DNA of 64,000 nt from a virus. A model generated the notes under the pieces. The model was not told the origin of the DNA. It saw only the letters and a list, made by a program, of their open reading frames with translations, and did not search any database. Within the stretch, counting starts at the first letter, position 1. Each line of letters opens with the position of its first letter. This document shows, piece after piece, positions 39,138 to 46,672 of this stretch. The stretch lies in IMG/VR virus record IMGVR_UViG_3300046804_004994, positions 1 to 64,000 of that record. One strand, 5' to 3'. The position numbers were made by a program, and so were the translations under genes.

Positions 39138-40217
39138 TTATTTTATAGAAATTTTAAGCCCTTTGCTAGATAAATGTGAAATTTTTACAAAATCACCTAT
39201 TTGCATTTTCGGTGCATACTTATAACCATTTTCGTTTACCCAAAAAAATCCAGTTATAGATTTTGGAAACAACTCTGTAACATATTGAGGATCAATAAAA
39301 TAAGACTCTAATTTATGAAATCTGTTCAACAAATTCATTTTATTAAGTGTATGCTTAAACTGGTTAGTAGATGGGCACAAATGCTTATAATTTTTACAAG
39401 CGTTCTTTAATATAACATGATCTAATTTTTCTACTTCATTATTAATAAACGAAGTAGTTTCTTCATCTGGATCGTTAATAGCATATGTAGATGTTATTGC
39501 TCCTACAATATCATTTATACGAGTGTTATGATAATGCTCCGCATCTTGCACATACTTGTTCAAATAATTGATCAATTGTTTGATTGATATATAAAATACT
39601 GAGCCACGTAGATCTCGATATTTACCTGCGTATATTTTATCACCATTAATCAGTGTAATAGAAATTTCATTTATATCCTCGAATACTGCATCAATATATT
39701 TTCCAATAGTCCACGATTTCAAATCATTGTGTTGTTTTCGTCGTTCGTTCAGTGAACTAGAACCTTCCTTGCCTTTAGGCTCCATAAGATTAGGAAAGAT
39801 TATGTTTCGCATATCGTTGTCAACAACACCTTTATTTTCATCACTCAAACTATCATATTTGTCTTTAATAGGTTGTAACAATTCAAACAAAGACTTTTGA
39901 ATTAGTCTCATTAACGGTAGACCTTCTTTACCAATTCGGGCACTAGGTGTTTTTTTAACCTCAAATGTAAGATTATCTACCATAACATCATATGAAACAG
40001 ATTCACCTTGAACGTATTTATTAAGCTCGTTTATATCTACACTACCTGTTAATAAAGACGCCACACTGTACTCACCAGGCCCAGTACCAGTTTTTGACAC
40101 ATTAAACAAATTTTGTTGTTCTTTAGTCCAAGCACCGTTTTGTACTAATGAATGATTGAATATAACCGATTCATTTAAAATTGTGCGTTCGTAAATTTTT
40201 CGCAAAAAATAATTCAT
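39138..40217 (-). CDS. Unknown protein with possible nuclease-like D...ExK motif
   Basis: I start at the ATG at 40217 (MNYFLRKIYERTILNES, 359 residues); a TTG two codons upstream gives the longer frame. The N-terminal half has GPGEYSVASLLTG and then SYDVMVDNLTFEVKK, where Asp, Glu and Lys are placed as in PD-(D/E)XK nucleases. The rest is helical. The N-terminus ends a short amphipathic segment with Leu-Asn-Glu-Ser, like a prohead-protease site. It follows the NMNAT-like gene after 9 bases, and an ATTAAATA lies 6 bases upstream of the ATG. The nuclease function is speculative. Confidence 0.55.
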   Translation of the reverse strand: MNYFLRKIYERTILNESVIFNHSLVQNGAWTKEQQNLFNVSKTGTGPGEYSVASLLTGSVDINELNKYVQGESVSYDVMVDNLTFEVKKTPSARIGKEGLPLMRLIQKSLFELLQPIKDKYDSLSDENKGVVDNDMRNIIFPNLMEPKGKEGSSSLNERRKQHNDLKSWTIGKYIDAVFEDINEISITLINGDKIYAGKYRDLRGSVFYISIKQLINYLNKYVQDAEHYHNTRINDIVGAITSTYAINDPDEETTSFINNEVEKLDHVILKNACKNYKHLCPSTNQFKHTLNKMNLLNRFHKLESYFIDPQYVTELFPKSITGFFWVNENGYKYAPKMQIGDFVKISHLSSKGLKISIK

Positions 40218-40223
40218 ATTCAA

Positions 40224-40231
40224 TATTTAAT
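40224..40231 (-). promoter_or_regulatory. Late promoter-like ATTAAATA
   Basis: Six bases before the ATG at 40217 of the 359-residue gene; it includes the TAA stop of the NMNAT-like gene. Confidence 0.55.
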
Positions 40232-40745
40232 GTAATAATAATTTATATATTACTTCCTTATCTTTTAATGATATTTTTGGCATGAAATTGACACGCTTGC
40301 CTTGCATCAACCCTTTACGCACTGCTGTGCCTGATATTCTTCCAAATTGATCTGGTACACTCACAACCTGAACCTTTGGATACTTTTCTTTGTTTTTATC
40401 AAAATATTCAAATCGTTTCAAATCATCTTTTCCTGCACCGACTATATATGGTTTGGTAGGGTCTTTATCAACATAATCATATACAGATTTTACAGGAGTT
40501 ATAGGTGATATTTCAATAAGTGTTTCAATATCTAAATACTTTGCATATATCTCCCATATTACCTTAGATTGTTTTGCTGTGATACCGTCGCGATCCTTGT
40601 TACCAATAAATACTACTGCTTGTGATGCATTTGTTTGATTAATCAAATATTGTAATGCAGCAAAATGTCCTTTATGCGGAGGTTTGAAACCTCCAGGGTA
40701 TAAAACTGTCGCGTAATTTTGTGAAAAATCTTTAAAGTTTTGCAT
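40227..40745 (-). CDS. NMNAT/cytidylyltransferase-like nucleotidyltransferase
   Basis: The start is fixed by a strong Shine-Dalgarno (AAGGAGGA, 5 bases before the ATG at 40745), giving 172 residues (MQNFKDFSQNYATVLYPGGF). The nucleotidyltransferase signature is complete: PGGFKPPHKGH (17-27) with HxGH, VVFIGNKDRDG, IVGAGKDD and the C-terminal ISGTAVRKGL. These enzymes transfer NMP to a phosphate acceptor, as in NAD or CDP-compound synthesis. The start overlaps the ligase-like gene by 14 bases. The substrate is unknown; an NAD role or a nucleic-acid-related role are both possible. Confidence 0.88.
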   Translation of the reverse strand: MQNFKDFSQNYATVLYPGGFKPPHKGHFAALQYLINQTNASQAVVFIGNKDRDGITAKQSKVIWEIYAKYLDIETLIEISPITPVKSVYDYVDKDPTKPYIVGAGKDDLKRFEYFDKNKEKYPKVQVVSVPDQFGRISGTAVRKGLMQGKRVNFMPKISLKDKEVIYKLLLH

Positions 40746-41685
40746 CTCTTTCCTCCTTGTTCTTGAAAAATTCTGGTGTGTTAACTTTAAATAGTAAATT
40801 ACCGATTTTAACAACGATACCTTCAAATTCTCCTAGTCTACCAGCAACAGTAGATGCTGTATCTAATAATTTTTGGTACATTGCAGCTTGCACAGGTGTT
40901 AATTGATTGATTATATATGCTGATAATTCTTTACGTGCTCGAACATCGACATGTTTTAATGATTTTGATTTTAATGTATTATCTAAATCAGGATATTGTC
41001 TGTATAAATCTGATATAACATTTAACGCATTAACAGTTTCCATACGGAGATTAATATCTGGGAAAACGTCAATTCCCGCTGGTAAAAATTTCACTTCTTT
41101 ATTTGTCAATTTTAATAATTTAGGCAAAACATGGTTTATAGGTTTTCCATTGCTGTCTGATACGTTAATTATTACAAATGTTGACCACGTTCCTAATTTT
41201 GTAATATCATAATCTGTTGCCACAAAATATACAGCTCCTGGTTTGTTTTCACGTTCAAGAGCAAGCGGTGAATATAACCACTCTGCTTGAATAGTAATAC
41301 CGTTTTTATTATTTTCAAATGCAGATGCTACTAATTCTTGCAATTTATAAAAATTCTCTTTGAATGCTCTTTTTACAGGTTCATACTTAATTCTTGTTTC
41401 AAATTCATTAGGATCGGTTACTACACCGGAGTAACTGCTTTGCATGAAAAATTTATGATCTGGTAAAACACCAAACTTTAATGCAATCCCATCAGCTTTT
41501 TCAGATAAATTTGCATTCTCAGAATGCAATATACCATTATGTTGTTTTAAATATTCTACCACTTCTTTAAAAGTAAAGAAATTCATAGAAAGATGTGATT
41601 TTGTAGGATGATATAAATGTTGAATACCAACGCGGTCACCTTCACGACCTTCAATAATAAATTGTTTAAATGTTAATGGTGACAT
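40732..41685 (-). CDS. ATP-dependent ligase-like nucleotidyltransferase (RNA/DNA ligase superfamily)
   Basis: I choose the ATG at 41685 (MSPLTFKQFIIEGREGD, 317 residues) because its N-terminus matches that of neighbouring late proteins; an in-frame ATG lies 11 codons upstream. Motif I is SEKADGIALK with the adenylated Lys64, the middle has QAEWLYSPLA, and motifs IV and V are EGIVVK (288-293) and LFKV (298-301). This is the order of covalent nucleotidyltransferases. No C-terminal OB domain is obvious, which favours an RNA-ligase-type enzyme. It overlaps the genes on both sides, forming a tight three-gene cassette. Confidence 0.8.
   Translation of the reverse strand: MSPLTFKQFIIEGREGDRVGIQHLYHPTKSHLSMNFFTFKEVVEYLKQHNGILHSENANLSEKADGIALKFGVLPDHKFFMQSSYSGVVTDPNEFETRIKYEPVKRAFKENFYKLQELVASAFENNKNGITIQAEWLYSPLALERENKPGAVYFVATDYDITKLGTWSTFVIINVSDSNGKPINHVLPKLLKLTNKEVKFLPAGIDVFPDINLRMETVNALNVISDLYRQYPDLDNTLKSKSLKHVDVRARKELSAYIINQLTPVQAAMYQKLLDTASTVAGRLGEFEGIVVKIGNLLFKVNTPEFFKNKEERDAKL
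40751..40758 (-). promoter_or_regulatory. Strong Shine-Dalgarno deciding NMNAT-like start
   Basis: AAGGAGGA lies 5 bases before the ATG at 40745, inside the end of the ligase-like gene. It is the clearest ribosome-binding site in the window and rules out the longer frame. Confidence 0.9.
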
Positions 41686-42379
41686 TGTAGGTGTTTTGTA
41701 GTGTTTGTAACCCTTCATGTAATATTTCTTTGACTTTATTTATAGGATATAATGATTTCAATTTATCTACAATACTAGGTATATTAGATAAATCATTTGC
41801 AACTGCATGTTTATCATCAAATAATATTTGTGCAATTTCATTTACATTATTTGTTATATATGCATTAGTTTCCCTATTTAACAATGCTTCATTTGATAGT
41901 TTGCAGTTGCGATATTTTGCTAAACTAGCTAATAAAATATTTCGATGCATACCTTTTAAAGGTGGTTCCTCATTATTTGCCATTCTAAATTTAGCAAAAG
42001 GAATGTCATTGAATAACATGAAGTCTACTTGAGCATATTGATTAGTATTGGGAACCGCTGCTTTAAAATGTACTGATATTCCCGTTTTCTTAATATATTC
42101 CTTAGGATCTAAACCATTTACTGTGCAAAAATCTGTTAACTTATTAATAAGTTCCGATTTTTTAGAAGCATCTACAGCAATATCAATATCACCGCTTATA
42201 TCTTTTTTTCCTGTTGATCCTAACAAATTATTTTTCAAATCTATGTTTAAAATACGTTCTAATTCATACACAACAGTGAACACATCATCTCGTTGTACCG
42301 GAGATGTTGCACTAGAACCATCAGGATTTTTATAAACATTGCCTCCTTCTTGAAGAATATATTGCTTAAATGTTATCAT
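41666..42379 (-). CDS. Pol-beta-superfamily nucleotidyltransferase
   Basis: The 237-residue protein has the minimal nucleotidyltransferase signature LLGSTGKKDISGDIDIAVD, with Gly54-Ser55 and Asp64/Asp66, and a third acidic residue in AQVDFMLF (Asp119). The N-terminus MITFKQYILQEGG resembles T4 capsid-targeting sequences. Its substrate might be an RNA or DNA 3' end or a protein. A TATAAATA 6 bases before the ATG includes the stop codon of the terminase gene. It overlaps the ligase-like gene by 20 bases. Confidence 0.85.
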   Translation of the reverse strand: MITFKQYILQEGGNVYKNPDGSSATSPVQRDDVFTVVYELERILNIDLKNNLLGSTGKKDISGDIDIAVDASKKSELINKLTDFCTVNGLDPKEYIKKTGISVHFKAAVPNTNQYAQVDFMLFNDIPFAKFRMANNEEPPLKGMHRNILLASLAKYRNCKLSNEALLNRETNAYITNNVNEIAQILFDDKHAVANDLSNIPSIVDKLKSLYPINKVKEILHEGLQTLQNTYNVTINI

Positions 42380-42385
42380 TTTGAT

Positions 42386-42393
42386 TATTTATA
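42386..42393 (-). promoter_or_regulatory. Late promoter-like TATAAATA
   Basis: Six bases before the ATG of the Pol-beta-type gene; contains the stop codon of the terminase C-part. Confidence 0.75.
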
Positions 42394-45124
42394 AAAATCT
42401 CCATCCTTGATTATGTAAATCTTCAATATCTAAATTATCTTGAGAATTACCACCAAACATTATTGGCAATGCCTGTCCTTCTGTAACACTATCTTTTTGA
42501 TTTGAATATATTGATGTGGGATTCATAAAGTATTGAATACCATAATCTAATTGTCTTAATAATAATGGCTTGTTATTATCATCTTTTTGTACTATTTCAA
42601 AATATTTTTCTACCAATGCATCGTGCAATATAAACAATGCCCATGCTAATGACATTACTCTATCGTCAAAATTGCCTGAAGATGCAGACCATGAATTATT
42701 AGGATTGCGTGTAAATGTTTTTAATTCATTCAATGTGTGTATATCCTTTAAATGTACTGACTTAACGGTGTTGAGCCAATATCTTTTATTACTGATTGAT
42801 TGATATTTTACATTAACATGTGAGATAATACCTAAGCGCAACTTATCCCGCGCTGCCAAAGAAGATCCATAATTTACGATATTCTCGTAATTAAAATCTT
42901 TTCGTAAATTATCTACTACAACCATGCCGCAATTGTTTCTTTCAATTAATACAATTGGTTTGCCCCAGTTTAATAATATTTCATGTAATCTTGGAGTAAA
43001 CTCAATAGGTGTAATCTCGTTTGAATGATATTGAGCAACTTGTTTAATATCTCGCAAATCTGTAATATCTAATATTTGCATGCAAGTTGCATCTTTTCCT
43101 ATACCTTCACTTATATCTACACCAACAACATAAATGCGTTCTGGATTTGGTGTTTCCCATATTTTATAATGCCCGTTATCTAATAAGATTTCAGGTTCAC
43201 AACATTCTGTTTTAAGTCTTTCAAATAAATCAATATCAATTGAAGTTTCACCAAGTTGTAAAAATTTACAATTAAACTCACGATCAAACATTGCAGGATC
43301 ACTTAAGGATGCCATTGTTTCGCGTTTCCATTTCTCGCCACGACCAGGTACTTGATCCCATGTCACTTTCATATATTTCCAACCATTTTCTTCTTTTACG
43401 GCGCCTTCATATATTTTATAAAACAATCCACTAGTATCACGTGGGGTAGATGACATGATAATTTTAGATTTCTTAGAAGATGAAATAATTGGATACACTG
43501 ATGCCCAGAATTCTTCTAAGAGCCCTGATTCAATAAAATCTGCTTCATCGACTAGTAGACAATTATGCAACACTATATTGTTTGCTATAAGAGTGTTGTC
43601 TTCTGTTTCCACGATATCATATGTTTCATATATATCATCTAAAACTTTCTTGGATGTGACTATATCAAGACTATTAAATGTTTCAATATAATCACCTATT
43701 TTAATATCTTCTGCAGATTTAAAAATGTTATTTGTTTTATCAACTAATACTTTATGATCAGCAGTTAACTTGATAATGTTCCCATTTTTTGTGGTCAATT
43801 GTAACACGTTTCTTTTAGTCTTGTGTGTAAATAAAAATCTATTAAATCCTTGCGAAGTTAGTACATGTTCACTAGGAATAGTAATATTAATAATTTGCAC
43901 ACCCTCTTTATATTTTGATTTAAAATAATCAACATATCTAAAATATGATTTTTTCTGTGTCGGGTTTTTCAACTTTATCGAATCGAACACGAATAATACT
44001 TTATATCCTGCTGAAATTATTGCATCTATTTTAATTTTATCTTTTTCAAACGGAGATGACCATAAATGATGACGTTCCATAACTTCAACAACAATTTGAT
44101 GCTGTTCATCGACCCCGTCTACAATATAACCTTTAATATTTTTTTGACGCTCCAAAGAATAAGATTGTGTTTTTTCTATTATTTTTAATAGAAAGTTTTC
44201 GTTAGCACCAATATTTGTTTTGTATCCATATGTATTAGTTCCATTATTCTTTAAACGCTTTTCAATATTCTCACGGCATTTATTATTACATTTCTTTGAA
44301 CATGTTGTAGCGTAACATAAAAATGTTTCATGAAACATTTTCACTGCATTACCACATACTAAACATTTAGGGATATCATATATTTTGTTCACTATATGAT
44401 GTAATTTTTGTATCAGCGGCGCTTCAATCCGTTTTCCTATTACTTTTATCAATTCTTTATCAACAAAATCACATATCGAAGGATAATGCTTATTTTTGTT
44501 TGTATTTGCAGCTCTTATACGATTCTTAGCATTATACCAATCATATATGAATTTTATTTTTTCTGAATAACTTAAATTGATAAATTTCTTTTCATATTGA
44601 ATATTGCGTTTAAGCTTTTTAAATGGTATTTTATTTAGCTTGACTGGGTAAGTATATAATTCTGTTATCCCTTGACTATACCAGTCAAGTCGCTGCTTTA
44701 ATGAAGGATTTAATCTATCCATAAACTTTGTTTCGGATATTAACAACTTGCATAATTGTGGTGCATTTTTTAACTGCCTAACATACGCAACACTTTTCAA
44801 GATTGCACGTTGCTCATTAATAGAATATTGTCCTAGTTTATTATATTTTGGTATATGTTTTACACAACTACTATACCCACTTCGTAAATTGCAGAATTTA
44901 TAATACCAGTTGTGATGATCTGTAGGAATTTGAGATAAATTATATGTGAAATGATATATCCGTTGTGTTAACTCGCGTTGAATTATATGAGCTGGTAAGA
45001 ACTGAGTCTTTTTGTAAATATATCTCTTAAACTTTTTACCACGCTTTGATTTTAAAATAGCTAATAATTTAGTAGTATTATTTTGATGTATTAGTTGTTT
45101 GCACACATATCGTAACGTAAACAT
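42389..45124 (-). CDS. 17: Homing endonuclease + C-terminal split intein + terminase large subunit C-part
   Basis: The 911-residue frame has three parts. Residues 1 to about 405 are a nuclease: basic helical N-terminus, a Cys cluster (CLVCGNAV with C254/C257, then C270, C275, C279, C283) and a VSR-like core GYIVDGVDE, VVEVMERHHLW and GYKVLFVFD. Residues about 409-521 are an intein C-half: LTADHKVLV (block B), EDIKIGDYIE, YDIVETEDNTLIANN and the end VLHN followed by Cys522. Residues 522-911 are gp17 from Walker B LLVDEADF through MSSTP (558-561) to the nuclease domain (GVDISEG, ERNNCG, DDRVMSLAWAL). It has its own TATAAATA. Confidence 0.9.
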   Translation of the reverse strand: MFTLRYVCKQLIHQNNTTKLLAILKSKRGKKFKRYIYKKTQFLPAHIIQRELTQRIYHFTYNLSQIPTDHHNWYYKFCNLRSGYSSCVKHIPKYNKLGQYSINEQRAILKSVAYVRQLKNAPQLCKLLISETKFMDRLNPSLKQRLDWYSQGITELYTYPVKLNKIPFKKLKRNIQYEKKFINLSYSEKIKFIYDWYNAKNRIRAANTNKNKHYPSICDFVDKELIKVIGKRIEAPLIQKLHHIVNKIYDIPKCLVCGNAVKMFHETFLCYATTCSKKCNNKCRENIEKRLKNNGTNTYGYKTNIGANENFLLKIIEKTQSYSLERQKNIKGYIVDGVDEQHQIVVEVMERHHLWSSPFEKDKIKIDAIISAGYKVLFVFDSIKLKNPTQKKSYFRYVDYFKSKYKEGVQIINITIPSEHVLTSQGFNRFLFTHKTKRNVLQLTTKNGNIIKLTADHKVLVDKTNNIFKSAEDIKIGDYIETFNSLDIVTSKKVLDDIYETYDIVETEDNTLIANNIVLHNCLLVDEADFIESGLLEEFWASVYPIISSSKKSKIIMSSTPRDTSGLFYKIYEGAVKEENGWKYMKVTWDQVPGRGEKWKRETMASLSDPAMFDREFNCKFLQLGETSIDIDLFERLKTECCEPEILLDNGHYKIWETPNPERIYVVGVDISEGIGKDATCMQILDITDLRDIKQVAQYHSNEITPIEFTPRLHEILLNWGKPIVLIERNNCGMVVVDNLRKDFNYENIVNYGSSLAARDKLRLGIISHVNVKYQSISNKRYWLNTVKSVHLKDIHTLNELKTFTRNPNNSWSASSGNFDDRVMSLAWALFILHDALVEKYFEIVQKDDNNKPLLLRQLDYGIQYFMNPTSIYSNQKDSVTEGQALPIMFGGNSQDNLDIEDLHNQGWRFL
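43562..43900 (-). other. Split intein, C-terminal half (approximate N-boundary)
   Basis: This is the Int-C coding segment of about 113 residues, from about VQIINITIPSEHVLTSQGF to the terminal His-Asn. His457 in TADHKV is the block-B histidine, and the last residue Asn521 is the cyclising Asn. Cys522 is the +1 nucleophile of the C-extein. The left protein boundary with the endonuclease is estimated. Confidence 0.88.
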
Positions 45125-45130
45125 ATCATA

Positions 45131-45138
45131 TATTTATA
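45131..45138 (-). promoter_or_regulatory. Late promoter-like TATAAATA (terminase C-part)
   Basis: Six bases before the ATG of the endonuclease/Int-C/terminase gene, inside the 19-base gap between the two terminase genes. It makes the second gene independently expressible. Confidence 0.75.
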
Positions 45139-45143
45139 TTGAC

Positions 45144-45782
45144 TTATGATATTTCAACAAGCTCCCCGTCAAAATATGTTTCGTCAATATATTTATGAAA
45201 CTGTTGAATAGTTGTATTATATAATATTCCTTTATTATCTATAAACTGAATTTCAGAATCACCTGATATGCAATTGCAAGAACTACCTCGACCAGCAGTT
45301 CCTGTAGTAGTTGTAATACCAATAGAACTACCATTTTCTAATTCCATCGATTCTTTACCATATTCCTTTACAGGGCTTTTAATCCAGTTTGGCAATGCTT
45401 CATATGCCATTCGAACACGTTTAAATATCAATTTAGCAGTACCTTCTTTGTTTGCAACAATTAATATAAATTGGCTTTCATTAAAAAGTGCTTGCCATAA
45501 ACATAGAATCGTACTAATGGTGCTCTTCCCCGTTTGACGCGAGAACAATAAACAAGAAAAGCGATTATCTACCATCATTTTCAATGCGTCTTTCTGATAC
45601 TTGTGAAGTTTAATCTTTTGCTTACCATCATCAAGATTAATAATGTAGAAATAATTTTCTGCAAAATATAAAATATCTTTTTGACATTTTTGAATTTCTT
45701 TCACCATTTCAGGTGTATATTCAAATGTGGTCCCAACTGCAGGCAGGTTGGGATTATTTAAATAGTGTGATTTTTTAGCCAT
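45144..45782 (-). CDS. 17: Terminase large subunit N-part fused to N-terminal split intein
   Basis: The start is at ATG 45782 (MAKKSHYLNNPNLPAVG, 212 residues); an upstream in-frame extension runs into the divergent gene and is rejected. Residues 1-170 are the gp17 ATPase N-part: KLHKYQKDALKMM, Walker A SRQTGKST (81-88), and ending TAGRGSSCN, which in T4 gp17 lies just before Walker B. Residues 171-212 are an intein N-half starting CISGDSEIQF and ending DGELVEIS, then TAA. Trans-splicing with the next gene would give a 560-residue terminase (T4 gp17 is 610). Confidence 0.92.
   Translation of the reverse strand: MAKKSHYLNNPNLPAVGTTFEYTPEMVKEIQKCQKDILYFAENYFYIINLDDGKQKIKLHKYQKDALKMMVDNRFSCLLFSRQTGKSTISTILCLWQALFNESQFILIVANKEGTAKLIFKRVRMAYEALPNWIKSPVKEYGKESMELENGSSIGITTTTGTAGRGSSCNCISGDSEIQFIDNKGILYNTTIQQFHKYIDETYFDGELVEIS
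45147..45272 (-). other. Split intein, N-terminal half (42 residues)
   Basis: This Int-N coding segment begins with Cys171 of the N-part protein (codon at 45272-45270) within block A, CISGDSEI. It ends at the stop codon after GELVEIS, the usual position just before the split site of phage split inteins. The preceding N-extein residue is Asn. Confidence 0.9.
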
Positions 45783-45787
45783 ACAAC

Positions 45788-45801
45788 AATAAATATTTAA
45801 A
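45788..45801. promoter_or_regulatory. Bidirectional late promoter-like element
   Basis: AATAAATA on the plus strand (45788-45795) overlaps TTTAAATA on the minus strand (45801-45794), centred on the palindrome TAAATATTTA. It serves the terminase N-part (minus, 11 bases to the ATG) and the acidic late gene (plus, 12 bases). Confidence 0.65.
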
Positions 45802-45807
45802 CAATAT

Positions 45808-46557
45808 ATGACAAATCCACAAGATGATATCTTTAACATCTATAAAAATATGATAACAGAAAGCAAGGATACAATGCTTCCAGGTGTGCACTTATCTGGT
45901 AAGAAAAAGGATGTTGATTCAAAAAATGCAAAATTAGCTCCGGGAGGTGCAACTGAAAATGCAAAAGATGTGGAATTAAATGATAAAAAGAAAAAACTTT
46001 CTGAAAACGTGGAAAAAATAGATGCATCAAATATAAATAAAAACATGAGCACTAAAAAGACTTTGTTTGATAAACTTTTCGAGGACGTAATGACTACGGA
46101 CCAGCCTGATGATCTAGCTGCATTAGGCGTTGATTCTGATGTTGATTCATCAGCAGATACAGATTTAACCGATGATGCTGGAGATACAGTAACCTTTACA
46201 CTTGATCGTGCAACTGCACAGGCACTTGTTGACGTATTAACTGGTGCATTAGGTGAAGCTGGTGAAGAGGAAGTTGGTGAAGAGGAAGTTGGTGAAGAGG
46301 AAGATGGTGAAGAGGAAGATGGTGAAGACGTTGCTTTTGAAGCTACTGAAATGGAAGAGCTCAGCAAAGATGGTAAAGAGCTTATGGGTAAGAATAACAA
46401 AGTTGGTGACGACAATGTAAAGCCAGTAAGCGGTAAAGCTGATAGCGGTAAAGTGCCTGCTATTGATACCGGATCTGCTGGTCCAAAGCACAAACAAGCA
46501 CCTCAAAAGGTTGGCGGCAAAGTTAGCAAGCCTGGAACAAACTTCTTTAAAGCCTAA
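45808..46557 (+). CDS. Acidic low-complexity late protein, possible prohead core/internal protein
   Basis: The 249-residue protein is hydrophilic and strongly acidic in its second half, with four GEEEV/GEEED repeats (about residues 152-171) and a Lys/Gly-rich tail. The N-terminus has an amphipathic helix ending in Ile-Thr-Glu-Ser (residues 16-19), like the T4 prohead-protease site. T4 prohead core and internal proteins have similar charge and cleavage patterns. It is divergent from the terminase N-part, sharing a 25-base promoter region, and is followed by a strong terminator. The function is inferred from composition and context. Confidence 0.6.
   Translation: MTNPQDDIFNIYKNMITESKDTMLPGVHLSGKKKDVDSKNAKLAPGGATENAKDVELNDKKKKLSENVEKIDASNINKNMSTKKTLFDKLFEDVMTTDQPDDLAALGVDSDVDSSADTDLTDDAGDTVTFTLDRATAQALVDVLTGALGEAGEEEVGEEEVGEEEDGEEEDGEDVAFEATEMEELSKDGKELMGKNNKVGDDNVKPVSGKADSGKVPAIDTGSAGPKHKQAPQKVGGKVSKPGTNFFKA
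46261..46320. repeat. Four tandem 15-bp units (coding)
   Basis: The unit ggtgaagaggaagtt occurs twice, followed by two copies ending in gat. Each encodes Gly-Glu-Glu-Glu-Val or Gly-Glu-Glu-Glu-Asp in the acidic late protein. Slippage would change the length in frame. Confidence 0.95.
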
Positions 46558-46615
46558 AAATTATTAAGTTTTACTGTATTGTACTACTAATAGCACAATT
46601 CATTAAAAATATCTT

Positions 46616-46655
46616 AAGAAGCTTCTTAAACTTGTTTTAAGAAGCTTCCTTTTTT
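46616..46655 (+). terminator. Rho-independent terminator
   Basis: A perfect 13-bp stem, gaagcttcttaaa (46618-46630) with tttaagaagcttc (46636-46648), has a 5-base loop and is followed by c and six T (46650-46655). It lies 60 bases after the acidic late protein on the same strand. It is followed after one base by the TATAAATA of the next gene, so the two genes are insulated from each other. Confidence 0.9.
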
Positions 46656-46656
46656 G

Positions 46657-46664
46657 TATAAATA
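46657..46664 (+). promoter_or_regulatory. Late promoter-like TATAAATA
   Basis: Eight bases before the ATG at 46673 and one base after the U-tract of the terminator. Confidence 0.8.
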
Positions 46665-46672
46665 AGAGTATA

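Noticed and set aside
45125-45143. Group I intron or plain frameshift as the cause of the broken terminase
   Set aside because: The protein motifs of both intein halves (block A, block B, terminal His-Asn then Cys) explain the break, and there is no room for an intron.
45840-46506. Minus-strand Ser-rich and Phe-rich frames opposite the acidic late gene
   Set aside because: Antisense shadows of the GEEEV repeats and Asp/Glu codons.
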